Position numbers and translations under genes: made by a program. 64,000 nucleotides of DNA, from the NCBI GenBank assembly GCA_958295665.1, contig OY282559.1, forward strand, positions 259,104,245 through 259,168,244. Direction: 5' to 3'. Positions 44,023-55,221 of the stretch are shown here, in pieces (position 1 is the first letter of the stretch; each line of letters opens with the position of its first letter). The notes under the pieces are model-generated. The model ran no database searches. It worked only from the letters and a program-made list of their open reading frames with translations, and was not told the DNA's origin. Source of the stretch: Tipula vernalis. Its lineage: Eukaryota; Arthropoda; Insecta; Diptera; Tipulidae.

Positions 44023-44526
44023 AGGCTTTGCCACAGCTATTTTCGTGCGATGCGATTCGCGTCAAATTTCGCACTGGTTGCCACACTTGACAGCGATGCG
44101 ATTTTTTTTCGTAACAACTGTCATAGTCATTGGTTGAAATTATTTTGTATTTTTTTCCCGAAATTTAAATTATTTTTATTTATTTTATTTATTTAATAAT
44201 TGTGTATTGCACAAACGTCAAAATATTTAATTATTACGAATTTTTCGATCATTTTCTATTGTACAGTTCCATGTCTTCTAAAAAAAGTAAGGTTAAAACA
44301 TGCGATAAGAAAATTCGTATTTATGTGGAAAGTCTCCAAACGCGAAATTTTTTTTTTCTCCAATCGCGAAATTTCAAACTTCAAAAAACAAATGTATAGG
44401 ATTTAAAGGTTATAATGATATTTGATAGTTTTTTCATATATTTAGCATCAAATCTATTCTAATTGCAGTAGAATTTGAAAAGAAAAAATAAATCGCATCG
44501 CACGAAAATTAGCTGTGGCAAAGCCT
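44023..44526. mobile_element. 504-bp PIF/Harbinger-type MITE
   Basis: Ends AGGCTTTGCCACAGCTA and, reversed, AGGCTTTGCCACAGCTAA, continuing TTTTCGTGCGATGCGATT in both arms (about 38 bp with one gap). Flanked by TAA on both sides (44020-44022, 44527-44529). A 3-bp TWA duplication is the hallmark of PIF/Harbinger. Two overlapping open frames near 44200-44406 have no recognisable DDE or Myb-like domain. Confidence 0.85.
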
Positions 44527-44535
44527 TAAAGTTTC

Positions 44536-45095
44536 AGTCGTTGCCCAAAAAATTTGCGCGGCGACCAATTGCATTTGGTTTTCTGTTCTTCAGGCTCTTG
44601 CTTATAATGTGCATATATCCGATCGATTTAATATCGGGCATTTAACCGATCGCTTGAGCGAGTCTATGAGTGTCCATTTTACAGCGAACAGGGTATGACT
44701 CGTTTGTTAATTAGTTGTTATTTAAAAGTGTGTTTTTGAAGACAGTAGTGTGAACAATCCAACAATAAAAATTCGTTTTGTTTTTGTGTTTTGTTGACGT
44801 GCTAATTCGTCATATTTTGTATGTGTTTGTTATTGTATAATGCTGTTAAAGTGAAATTTTGTGTAAGATTATCAAATTCTTTGTTTTGGAAAAAATGGGT
44901 AGAAATTATATCAGCGACAATGAAAAATCTGCTGCAACCACTGTCATTGAAACTGGGCAACAATCTTATAGTGTTACAGCCAGAAATGAAACTATATTAT
45001 CATCGTTACGTTGGTTCAATCTTATTCAGTTTGGTAAGGGGCTGCAGTACGCTTTACGTTTTTCTTTTCTTTTTGCAGTGGGTTAACGTTTAACT
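44536..45095 (+). mobile_element. Tc1-like element fragment, plus strand
   Basis: The terminus CAGTCGTTGCCCAAAAAATT at 44536 resembles the terminus at 43022. About 350 bp later MGRNYISDNEKSAATTVIE then TGQQSYSVTARNETI (44895-44996) is the transposase N-terminal HTH, near-identical to the minus-strand fragment. The frame ends at 45086 without reaching the catalytic domain. It follows the Harbinger MITE directly. Transposase start assigned at ATG 44895 by family resemblance. Confidence 0.65.
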
Positions 45096-47189
45096 TGACG
45101 AATCGAATTTTCCTTTTTTTTAGTAGTGCGGTAAACTACATACGTTTTTTTTCGCAACAATTCTCAAATTTTGCATTATTTTAGCTGAAACCTTTCGAAA
45201 AATTAAAAAAAAAAATTGGCACTTTCTGTACTAAAATTTACGTGTTTTTCTAAATTCATTTTTGACCCAATTAAAACATTGTTTTGAATTGAATTCTATT
45301 TTTCAATTTTAAAATATTAATACACGGTATAAACGATCAAGTTCCAAAAGGTTTTAACTAAAATAAATTAAAAAATTAGGAATTATTGTAAAGAAATGAA
45401 ATCACCTTTTTTGCTTTTAGCACATAATTTGAAGATGGTTCAACATTTTCTACCAAATTAATATTTCTAGTGCTGCCATCTGAACGGTTAACGACATCAC
45501 TGCTTGGTTTGTGTATCGGTTAATAGAATAACGAACTCGTTTTTATCCCGTTTAAAACTAAGCCATTTAATTAAAACTTCGATTTAATTTACCAAAACTT
45601 ATACCGATTAATTATAAACTTAATGAAAAATAGCATTTTTCAAGCAAAAATTGTTTTGTACAACATTTGTAAGGTTTTAAGTCGATAAGTTTGTATCCGA
45701 TTCAAATCTTCTTCTAGCGGTGATACAAACCTTTAATATTTTTTAGTACTCACAATTAGTTCACAAGAAAATCGATGAGCGCAAAAGTCAATTTATTCAA
45801 ATTTTAAATCCATAACCAGACAATATGTATGTAATAAAAATTAATCACGGATTATCTTTAAAACGAGATAAAGAATCATAAAATAACGAGAGTTAGGTCA
45901 TTTTTACAGTTTAGGATGGGTAATTAATTATTAAAGTGGGGATGAAAATTCGATAGTACTGCGGTACAAATTAAAATGATAAATTGGAATTCCCGAAGTA
46001 CAAAATAAACGTTTTATAGAAATAATTCCTAATCGCAAAAAAAAAAATTCTCATCTCTTTTTTTATTTTGTTTACCTGGAAGCATTCGTTATTTTTTGGA
46101 TGGAAGGTTATATGCACGCAGCAATAAAACAAAACCGTTTATATTATGGTCTATTCCACCTCGCCCTTTAGAAACAGCACGAGAACAACAACACCCCTCA
46201 TTGGATGAATTAGGCACGCGGATATTGTTGTTGAGTTTTTTTGTTTCGTGTACATCGAGATAATTAATTTATACAATTACAGGTGCGCCTCCACATTCCT
46301 TATCCTTATCTACAAGTCTATAAACGCCTCTTACGTCCTATCCTTTTTTTTTGTATAGTTTCATTGTTTTCGTTTTATGCCCGATTCTTCGATTCATAAG
46401 AGGTACATAAACAACAACAAAAACAAACTGGAGCAATTAAAATTGAGGAAATTAAGAGATGATTTTACCTGATTTAAGTTTTCGTAATGGAAATAATGGA
46501 TTTCTGTTTTATTGCCTAACAATTTGGAACATGTGTTATTTTCAGAATATATCTACACGTTTATTTAGGGCAATAAAATGGTCAATTAGTATAGTAAATT
46601 GTGAATATAAATTATTGATATTTTGTGTGGTGAATTCTACTAAATCCTGAACCATGATTTTGGGTTATCGCACTTTAAGGAATTTCAACGGATATTGCAA
46701 GTGTTTTGTAGTGGCGCTTATTAAGAATTTCTTCTATACGTAGGTTCAAAGTGTTTGTTTTTTATTTAAACAGAAAACATTCCAAATTTTATTTTTTATT
46801 TTGTTTGGCAAACGTCCAGCGTGTGGCATTTACTCATTTTCAAATGAAATTTATAATTTGCACGTCAGACAATATTGGCACAGAAATTAATAATTTATTG
46901 TTTTTTTATATCTGCAATGTAACAAAGAATCACAAGTTTTGGAAGTGCATGGCCATTTCTAGGGGTTTTAGCCGAGTATGCGCAACAATACCTGAGAGTT
47001 AAATTACTCTTAAATGCTTAACGTCGTCTGATCTGGTTGACCATGATACCGTTTAAATTAAACAAAACGTTTTCACTTTCACAGGATTTGGAACAATTTC
47101 GATATTTCGGAAAACTAAAATCCCAATTCAGTCAAAACTTTTAAGTGGCTTAGAATTATGTCTTTCAATCAGATATCATTTTTTGCCAG
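45096..47189. other. AT-rich DNA, no gene recognised
   Basis: No supportable coding frame. Contains poly(A/T) tracts and a C-rich patch near 46150-46220. The open frames at 46459-46650 and 46751-47002 lack recognisable motifs. Confidence 0.4.
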
Positions 47190-47476
47190 ATTTTTCCCCA
47201 ATATCCTGAAGCTCGTCGTTTTGTTGCTCTGGCTTGTGAGTGTTCAGGAATATAAACTTTCTCGTGCTCTCCGCAAGTTGAATTTTTGCTAATCTGTATG
47301 CACATTTACATGCGTATCTTGAAGAGTCTGAAGAATCTGGCGTATTGCTTGTTCGTTGATTTTGAATTTGACATGTAATTGGCTAATGCTATTGCTTGGT
47401 TCGATCCACTTGGTTGGATTTCCATATTTCCTTTCCATAGACTCAGAGGAGAATCTCGTTATTGTTATTGACCCAT

Positions 47477-47845
47477 CTATTTAAGTCGTCCGATATGTGA
47501 GTTTCTATCCATGTGTTCGCGTTTACTTGTCTTGGGAAGCTGATTCTGTTTATAGTTGTGGTGTAGGGCTTCTTGCAGGTTGCGGTATAATGGTGAACTT
47601 GACACATCTTGACGATGTTGTTGTAGTTCCGAGCCCTCTTCAGCCATTCTGCAGGAACACATTCTATCTATCTGCTGAATGCCTTCATCTGTATCGAATG
47701 ATGGATCATTCTCAGTGACACCACCTTGTAAAGGTGTGGGTTTGTTATATTCTGGAACTCTATTCGCCACCAGTAGTCTTTCACTCGGCCTCCAAACACC
47801 AGTATTTTTCATGACGAAAGTCATTAGAGCGTCAACTCTAATCAT
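47477..47845 (-). pseudogene. Helitron Rep-domain region, mixed frames
   Basis: The open 122-residue frame combines in-phase and out-of-phase pieces. DDEGIQQIDRMCSC-like TDEGIQQIDRMCSCRM matches the Helitron segment after the HxH motif, while KDYWWRIEFQN and NPHLYKVVS (the expected HPHxxxxxW metal-binding site, decayed) read one frame over. CQVHHYTATCKK also lies in that other frame. Rep nicks single-stranded DNA in rolling-circle transposition; this copy is inactive. Confidence 0.65.
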
Positions 47846-48059
47846 GAATATTTCTCTATGAGACGTTATGTGGCGTGTATGTTAAGTTCACTTGGGTCCA
47901 GCTAATTGAGATCGTTGCAGCTAAATTTCACGGAGTAGGTTGGCGGTCGCAGGCGTCTGATTTATGCGATCGTTTCGTCGAGTGCCTTTCTCTATATGTA
48001 GTTCTCGCTGTAATTATGTTATAATACTCACACAATGACAGTGTATAAAAAAAGGTATT

Positions 48060-48350
48060 CGTTGGTCTCGAATTGTGTGTCTTTGCCGAGTATTCGATAT
48101 TGGAAGTAATCGAGTGGTGTGATCCTTATGGGTCGATCTTCCTTAAATCCGTTGGCTCCGTGGGGAAGAGATACCACCATGCGAATTCCTCAGCCTTCAA
48201 CTCACGTGCCTTGTTTACGATGTTGTCTCTTCTGTGTCTAGCACTATTGTCTAGCTGCGTGCAATCTATCTCAGTCGTCACTGGCGTTTGAACGAGAATG
48301 GTGTTAACCTGTGATGCCATAATTGGCCGTGTCTCCATTTAGACTAGTGG
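48060..48350 (-). pseudogene. Helitron-like N-terminal domain fragment
   Basis: METRPIMASQVNTILVQTP then NSARHRRDNIVNKAREL and EEFAWWYLFPTE (48338-48150), with the frameshifted continuation PHGANGFKEDRPIRITPLD and YFQYRILGKDTQFE. The W.LFP.G.NG......P...T...YF..R....D.RF pattern is diagnostic of the Helitron_like_N region. One frameshift near 48155 separates the halves. Confidence 0.8.
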
Positions 48351-49805
48351 CAGCTGTCCTCGATGAATGATATCATATTGTAGATGTACGTCTTCGTAAT
48401 CGAGGGTGGTGGTCTGATAACATCCAACACTCTCTAGCATGTTCATCGTTCATTTGCGCGGTACTAGAAAGGCAGCTCTAACGATTTCAGGTAGCACCAT
48501 TGTGCAACACGGAACACCAGCGTAACTCGATCTGAATACTTCCTCATTCGATTGATTTCATGAGGCCCGTACGATTCAGGAGGCTTTTCCTATCGAGATG
48601 TATGTACTTTTTGGTTCTCTTGGACTCCATTTCTCTCTTCCTGTCGTCTGGATCGATGACTACATTCCTGTATAGTGCGTTATTTGCAACTAACCATTGA
48701 AGTGCCTCATAGACTCACTGAAAACTTACGTATGGTGACTACAATTCCAGCATCGTGAGTTGATCTTGGTAGCATATTCGGTAGCTTCTCACTGAGCTGT
48801 GATTCTGAAGAACGGTATTATTCTATCTGGGTCAAGATTATTGCAATATGCCTTCGGCGGTAGAATGATCTTACGAGTGCTAACGTGCATCTTGCAACGT
48901 TAGCAGAGTTGTAATGTAGGTTTCGGTTACAACTCTTTAGGCAGCCATCCATTCGCAGCTCTGTTGGGTGTGCAGATTGAAACTTGCTATGTTATGATGG
49001 TGATTCGATTGCTTTTGCACTTGACGTTGCCCTAACGACTCATCTTGCAACTGTTTTCTTCGCTTCTGCAATCTAGTCTCCTTATTTTTCTGACTTTCAC
49101 TGAATCGCTTCTCTTTATATTTCTCAGCAGAATTTGCTTATTCCCTAAGGGATCGAGCTTTCAAACTCAATAAATTCTTCAAATCCCACTAACTTATCAA
49201 TTGGGCTATTGATTCTAAACTTGATTTTTTAAATGGCAGAAGCCTATATTTAAATTATTAAATTGTCAAAATGTTACCAATAGAGCGTTAAACGCTTGAC
49301 ATAAATCTCAAAACCGTTTATGTATGTTTTGATGGCATATGCAATAGTTTTAGCCTTGCAATGGACTAAAACCAGAGAAAGAAATGTAGATTCGATTGTT
49401 AGGTTAGGTTAGGGTGGCTGTCCTAAGGACTGGCATAGATACAAAAATGGTCCGTAGCCATATACTACATAAACATTTTTCTCAATTCTGCTCATTGAAC
49501 TATGCAAAGCTTACAATGTAGCGTTGAGTACACCTGACATCCATCCCATTGAGATTCGCCAGGTCCGCTGGGATGAGGACCAGACAGTGTTCTGTAACAA
49601 TACCCACTTCCATACTAAAATGGCGACGCCGATGTGTTAACAGCTGTCAGCTGCCCAGTTTTGGTCAAATCAGCCAAGTTATAGTACACGAGGTACCATT
49701 GGACCATCTGTAGTTCACTGCTCTTCTTGCTTCTTCCTGAAGCAAGAGTTTGCATGTAGCGAGCGGGATTTGAACATTTACGTGATAAGTGAGGCAATTT
49801 GTATC

Positions 49806-50195
49806 CTACCGAGCGAGTTCATCTGCCTTTTCACTATCCGCAACACTGAAGTGCTCTGAAACCCACGTTAATTGGATTTTAAACTGATCTGCCATCTCGC
49901 TAAGAGATGAGAGACAGCTTTGTGCTACCTTTGACGTAAGGCAATAAGATCGTAGCGTTTTAACAGCGGCCTGACTGTTCGTAAAAATGTGAATATCCCT
50001 TAGAGATACTACAATATACCTCAACGAATCCACGGCCTTCATTATCGCAAATATTTCAGCCTGAAAAACCCTGCAATAGTCAGGGAGACGAAATGAGAGA
50101 TTCATATTTAGTTTCTCAAAGAAAACCCCACAACCAACCCTGCCATCCATTTTTGAATCATCCGTGAAGAAGTTCAAAACTTCAGGGTTCAACAT
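49806..50195 (-). pseudogene. LINE RNase H domain
   Basis: A 129-residue frame: LNFFTDDSKMDGRVGCGVF (first catalytic Asp), RVFQAEIFAIMKAVDSL (catalytic Glu), HIFTNSQAAVKTLRSYCL, where the third catalytic Asp of the usual (S/T)DSQAA is Asn, and IQLTWVSEHFSVADSEKAD (usual WVPGH.GI.GNE.AD). The domain degrades RNA in RNA-DNA hybrids. It follows the RT directly, as in LOA/I-type elements. The substituted Asp would abolish activity. Confidence 0.85.
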
Positions 50196-50229
50196 CTCTT
50201 TACTCAGCCAGTCCTCTCTGGAGGGAATG

Positions 50230-51700
50230 TCAATTTCGAAACCTATTCTCTAAAGATCCTGTATTATTACAGGTCCGCATAGAAATGGATTTGAGCCTTA
50301 TAGGTAAGCTCGCTGGCATTGGAATGCCCAGAATTTGTAAGTGAATGGGATGAAAAAGAACCTCCAGTTCCTGAGTGGGTGCGCTCTTAAGTGCGCATGC
50401 GGTAAGGGCCTTATCACTGAGGCAGAGTGCCATTATACGATGTGGGATTCAAGACCCCATTTCTAATAGCGTTTTTACAGGAATATAGCACTATAGTAAC
50501 GTTCTTTACCATGTATAAAATATTAGGTATCCAGTAAAGTAGTCTGTCCAAAATAATACCCAGGTATTTCGGTTTATCAGTAAAAGGCAAGCTAGCAACC
50601 ACTTTAAAACCTTGCCCATCCAGATCCAGTAACAGGTCATTAATGAACAAGTTTCAAAAAGACTCCACCTTTTGGTGTGCCTACACCTACAAATCTGCTA
50701 ATGGGAGACCCGCCAAGCTTAGCTTTCACAATCATGCCTCTTAGCATTTGATCTATCAAGCGAATGAGCGATTCATTAACAGCCGGACTCGACAAAACCC
50801 AAATTACTGCCACCGGTTTAAAGTTGCTAAAGGCACCTTCTATATCCAGAAAGGTTACCAAGGAGTATTCTTTAAATTCTAGGGATGCCTCAATAAGACA
50901 AATCAGGGAGTGTAGAGCGGTTTTTACCGATCTCCTTTTACAGAACGTATATTGAGATTTCGATTACCTAGCCGGCTCAATACGACCTCTAATGTGAGCT
51001 TCTATTTGTCTTTTTAGTATTTTTAATAGAAACGACCATAAGCTTATAGGCCTAAGGTCTTTGGGATGCCAATGAGAGCCTTTTCCCGCCTTAGCTAAAA
51101 ATATAACGTTTATCTCAGTCCATTTCCTGGGAATATGGCAAAGTTTCAGGCTGCCTCTGAAGATAACTTCCAGCTAGGGTAGAGCCAAGTCAATGGCTTG
51201 CTGTACCTAGGCAGGAATAATGTCATCAGGTCCAGCTGACTTATACGGCTTAAAGCTGTTAATTGTCCACACTAAATTCCTCCTGCTTATTTTCGACCTG
51301 CAAAGCCTGAACACGTAAAAGTATTCGGCATTATAGGGCCCAGTTCGGAGCACTCCGGAAAGTGGGTTATTAGTAGTAACTTCAAAGATTCAGCACTATG
51401 TAGTTGTAGTCCAAGAACCATCCGGTCACTGGAAATGACTCGGGATGATAAGACTTGAAGCTAGTTCTCTGCGTAGCCTCGCAGGCCCCGAGGACTCCTG
51501 TATTTTACCACAGTAGACAACTCCTGTATTATACTGAAGAGCTTCTTTATACCTCCCAATCCGCAGCAGTTCTTGTTTGAATTTTTCACGAGAGCTTTGG
51601 GGCGGTTTCGACCACCAAGGTGGCCTTTGTTTACCCAAAGCTCTACTCATAGGAGATGCTCCCAACATAGCTTGTCTATCACCTATGATGTAAGGAGTCT
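50230..51700 (-). pseudogene. LINE reverse transcriptase, broken, YADD deleted
   Basis: Fragments on the minus strand: PPWWSKPPQSSREKFKQEL and YKEALQYNTGVVYCGKIQ (linker, 51640-51490), PYKSAGPDDIIPA, stop (about 51250-51210), MVTFLDIEGAFSNFKPV (motif A, 50861-50811), TPKGGVFLKLVH (motif B, about 50680). DLDGQGFKVVA is joined directly to SLPFTDKPKYLGIILDRLL (50625-50530), so the YADD box and its flanks are missing through an internal deletion. The C-terminal part includes LTACALKSAPTQELEVLFH (50410-50350). Confidence 0.8.
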
Positions 51701-51740
51701 AGATACATTGGTTTTGGAACTGGTGCTGGCAATGAATTAC

Positions 51741-52420
51741 CTAGAAGGTGTCCAACTCGGTTCTCCTCCTGTTTCTAAACATAGCAATATTTGTGGCTTC
51801 TGTAATCAGTTCATACTGAAGATAGCAGTGATCAGAAAACGATTGTTCATCAGACACTTCCCAATTTACGAAACTATCTTTAATAAAATTTGAGATAAGC
51901 GTGATACCTACGAGTAGTACCTCTTGTCTGTTTCTAGTTATAAAAGTGGGCTTACACCCAAAATTACATTCTTGAAGGTTAGTTCTAAGAGAAAAATCAA
52001 GGAGAAACTGAACTCTTTCGTTTGTACCCGTACTTCCCATATCGTGTGGTGTGCGTTCATATCACTGCCCAGGATGACTCCAACTTTTCGCTTTTGAATA
52101 TCCATTACAGCACATCTAAGAATCGCAGGTAAAATGCTATCATCTTCATACACGGTAGATAGGCTGACATAAGCCCGAGGCCAGCAGTCACTACATCTAA
52201 GTTACTGTAATTAAATAACACAAACAAGTTTAGATTAGTTTTAGCGAGAATGCACGAACGAATCATACCTTCCTTCTTGGCAAACATCACTTTATAGTTT
52301 GGAGCCATGAGTCCCATAATCCGATCTCTGTTAACCCATCGCTCCTGGACCAGGACAATATCAACTCCATCAACTTAAATTAATTTGCAGTAGCCTCATC
52401 AATGTACCCTTCGCCTCCGC
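51741..52420 (-). pseudogene. LINE EEP endonuclease
   Basis: RLLQINL (about 52390) opens ORF2 as in R1/LOA LINEs (LQINL..SK.A), then VDIVLVQERWVNRDRIMG near 52368-52315, VILGSDMNAHHTIWE at about 52078-52034 (GSD.NAHH..W), GCKPTFITRNRQEVL at about 51960-51910, and SDEQSFSDHCYLQYEL with the terminal SDH at 51836-51828. All catalytic blocks are recognisable, but they are spread over three overlapping open frames (52317-52105, 52153-51938, 52040-51741) and the Asp-Asn pair is intact only within its own frame. Confidence 0.8.
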
Positions 52421-53080
52421 CACCAACGTGTCGCATTTCCCACCCGAAAGCGAATCTGGCACTGAGGAGACTGAGTCTTCCTGGAGTCCCCATAGTGTCC
52501 CCAAGGAAATGTTTCAATAACCTATTCCGACACATTCTCACACATCAACAGGTCATCACTACCAGGCAGGATATCACCCGGAGTCAACGCCCCCCCTCCC
52601 TTCGGTGCAGGCCCACATTTACACGCCTTATCCTTTCTATGAATTTGCAGTGTGATAGCCCCGAAACCGGAGGTTATCACAACTTTCGCCCTTGCCAGAG
52701 CCTCGACTCATCATTTATAATAATTTTAGATGACCTTCATATAATCAGCCTATGGATCCTCCAGCTTCGCTATCTTCCAATTGGAGGTTCAGACCATCTC
52801 CAAAACCTCCCTTCGATCGCTGGGTTTCGTAGGGATCCATGCCCGCGATCTAGGCCTGCTCGGGATATTCTCGCTTGCCACAACCTCTAGTCTGGCTATA
52901 GGGCAGACCTCACCTGGGCTCCTTACCTAGAGAATGAGTGACCTTTGGTCGGCATAGATCATCAATTTAACATGGTTCCCGTCAGGTCAGAGCTGTAGCC
53001 ACCTCTACCTTCCGCCAACTGACGGGCGCAATACCCCCATCCTCCTCGCCCTATTTATCACCGGAACAACCAGATTTCTT

Positions 53081-53457
53081 CTGAGACCTTCTTAGGTAAT
53101 TCTATCACTATTCAAGAATTGTTCAAACGTATTTCTGAACAATTTACCGCTATGTTCCGTTGCAAAGGTTTCTGGCATTGGTACACTGGCGAAGGTATGG
53201 ATGACATGGAATTCATTGAAGCCGAAAGCAACAAGAACGATTAAGTTTCCGAATACCAACAATACCAAGAGGTAACCGTTGACGAGGAAGCCGAATTCGA
53301 CAAGGATCAAGAACCAGAGGTCGATGAAAATTAAATTAGCTAATTTAATAATCCACTGTCAACCCAGTTTTTCTTCCTCAAAAAAAATTAAAACCCTTAA
53401 AAAAAAATATGGAAATTTAAACAAAACACATAAAAAGTAAAAGAAGGCACAGTTTTT
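53081..53457 (+). pseudogene. beta-tubulin processed pseudogene, 3' part
   Basis: From 53086 the plus strand reads [38 protein letters not shown] and [14 protein letters not shown], then a stop at 53242-53244 in place of the usual Leu, then VSEYQQYQEVTVDEEAEFD and, ending at 53334, QEPEVDEN. This is the last about 80 residues of beta-tubulin, with Arg-to-Cys and Ala-to-Gly changes at RRKAF. No intron interrupts it and A-rich tracts follow (about 53380-53410). It sits inside ORF1 of the minus-strand LINE, so it is a 5'-truncated retrocopy inserted there. Confidence 0.9.
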
Positions 53458-53960
53458 TTGGCTTCCCGGAGGAACTACCCTGTATGTTACTAGTAACCAT
53501 CATATCCCAAGCAAGCGTTTCTTTTTCTTTAACCGTCCGATTTTCCAACGGTATTCCCTTCAACCTCGTAAGATCTTTCCGTGCCCTCAGACCTATCGGT
53601 CAAAGCTCCTCCAGCAGTTGTTGTATTTGAGTGACTAGCAATATTTTTGCTTATGTCCCGCTTCATATCGTCCATCTGTGCAGAGATCCGGGATGTATCA
53701 GATATCCGGATATACCGTTAGAGACTAAGTTAGTTTTTAGACTGGGCCCCAGCCATGTAGGTTCTCAGCAAGACACGATTGACACTTTAACGAAGCGCAA
53801 TTGTTTAGTGTCCTGTTTTAGCCTAACCGATCCAGTGAGAACAATGATGAGCTAGTTGGCCGATGTTTACCGCGGGGACGTAATACGAACACCTCTGGAA
53901 GTTGCAAGATAAGGAGCTAACAAAAAGTATCGACTTGATTCCTCCAGCCAGCTTCACACC

Positions 53961-54440
53961 TACACCACCATACGTGTTGTTACATTAAAAATAAAAAATT
54001 GAGTAATAAAGAGAGTGGTAGCAAATTTGGTAAAACTATCCATTTTTGGTTGAGTTGGACGATCATTCAGACATCTTATGTGTAACACAATTTAATTTAA
54101 TGTTAAAAACAATGTCATTACGGTTTTAATGTATTTGCCGTTAGCACAGTTTTAAGACAATTTTTACCCAGTCAGCTGGGTAATAAATTTCTTGCGGGAG
54201 ATGCTTACAAGCCAAAATACTCATTGGGGTTCCAGATTAACATCGCCGAAAGGCAAATAACTTTATATGAACCTATATAAAATTACCGGTTTAATTGACT
54301 TCTGTGTAACGAAGGGCATTTCACGTACATATGCACGTTATTTGATTAAAATAATTTAGATGATCTGAAAAAAAAAAAAACATTGAATACGCATGAGCAA
54401 AATTTGGTTTTGATAATACAGACAAAAATAAATCGATGTT
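53961..54440. other. junction between the LINE and a Ty3/gypsy relic
   Basis: AT-rich DNA with no confirmed motif. The right half may be decayed gag of the element that follows; no LTR or LINE 5' end could be fixed. Confidence 0.4.
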
Positions 54441-54769
54441 CATGAACGAGATGTAACGGCAAGTAGCAGCAACACAAATTCTAAGAAAAAATCATTTGAT
54501 TTTAAATGTTATAAGTGTGGTGAAACAGGGCACGATTGGACATATATCGAATCAGTGTAACAAAAAAACAAGAGACGACGTGTACTATGTATAACTTGTC
54601 GAAAGCCAACTGGTCGAAAAGGAAATCGTCACAAAAGAAGATATCATCTTGAACACAATCCGAGCCGTCAACAATTTTCCGGTCCCACGAAATGCAAACA
54701 AGTTGCAAAGTTTCCTTGTAAAAGCTTCCTTCAGTAAAAGCTAAAGCTTTGAGCGATCATTTGTGTTTG

Positions 54770-55218
54770 AACCAGATCAACATAGAGCATTTAACAACTT
54801 AAAAAATGAACTCTTTGGTGCGCCGGTTTTACAAATATACCGTCCAAATGCCTAAATCCAATTGCAGACAGACGCAAGCAAAATAGGGTATGCCGCGATA
54901 TTTATGCAAAAGGGAGAGGACAGTCTGTTTTATGGATCCAGTATACTATAAGAGCCTCTGCCGAGGAAAAAGACAGTACCTATGAATTAGAGGTATTCGC
55001 CGTCATAGAAGCTGTAAACAAATTCAGAGCATATTTACTGTGTATAAAGTTCAAAATCGTGACGGATTGTAACTCTTTTAAATTAACAATGGGTAAGAAA
55101 CAACTAGTTACAAGGATAGGACGTTGGGCGCTATTTCTTGAAGAATTTAATTACGAGATCGAATACAGAAGTGGTAACAGAATGTTACAAGTCGACACAC
55201 TAAGTCGTAGAAACTATT
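54770..55218 (+). pseudogene. Ty3/gypsy RNase H domain
   Basis: FEPDQHRAFNNLKNELFGA then PVLQIYRPNA lead into a TQTDASKIGYAAIFMQKGE-like block (first Asp) after a frame change, RASAEEKDSTYELEVFAVI (Glu), FKIVTDCNSFKLTMGKKQL (third Asp, TDC.), and RIGRWALFLEEFNYEIEYR with QVDTLSRRNY (VDALSR end). All three acidic residues are present and most lies in one open frame, ending at the stop near 55218. It removes RNA from the hybrid during cDNA synthesis in live elements. Confidence 0.8.
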
Positions 55219-55221
55219 AAA

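Larger units (their letters stand above)
47190..49170 (-). mobile_element. Helitron relic (DUF6570-like and Helitron-like N domains)
   Basis: Minus-strand fragments in order: STRKIILPPKAYCNNLDPD (about 48880-48830); YEALQWLVANNALYRNVVI followed by DPDD (about 48710-48650); RPIMASQVNTILVQTP (about 48330); QLDNSARHRRDNIVNKARE (about 48265-48205); EEFAWWYLFP, and in a neighbouring frame RPIRITPLDYFQYRILGKD (about 48130-48070). Then RRLRPPTYSVKFSCNDLN and KDYWWRIEFQN (about 47965-47760), and VHHYTATCKK with ISFPRQVNANTWIETH (47590-47500). This is the known Helitron order leading into the Rep-type HUH nuclease. The helicase is absent and many stops intervene. Confidence 0.8.
49398..53960 (-). mobile_element. 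R1/LOA-like LINE with RNase H, nearly full span
   Basis: Reading down the minus strand: ORF1 pieces (MDDMKRDISKNIASHS near 53685), a decayed zinc-knuckle region (GAITLQIHRKDKACKCG near 52665-52615), endonuclease (52440-51750), linker and RT (51700-50440), RNase H (50195-49806) and a C-terminal zone ending SMPVLRTATLT, stop, PNLT by 49400. The span is about 4.2 kb without the tubulin insertion at 53081-53457, the longest LINE here. RNase H presence and PYKSAGPDDIIPA, DIEGAF and PKGGV patterns favour the R1/LOA group. Numerous frameshifts. Confidence 0.8.

Noticed and set aside
49398..49414. GTTAGGTTAGGTTAGGG resembling the insect telomeric repeat TTAGG
   Set aside because: It is the 3' end of the R1/LOA LINE read on the other strand (LT, stop, PNLT), with six-base spacing and only about three units.
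52402..52890. 162-residue plus-strand open frame, Pro/Arg-rich
   Set aside because: It is the antisense of the ORF1 zinc-knuckle and endonuclease start of the minus-strand LINE.
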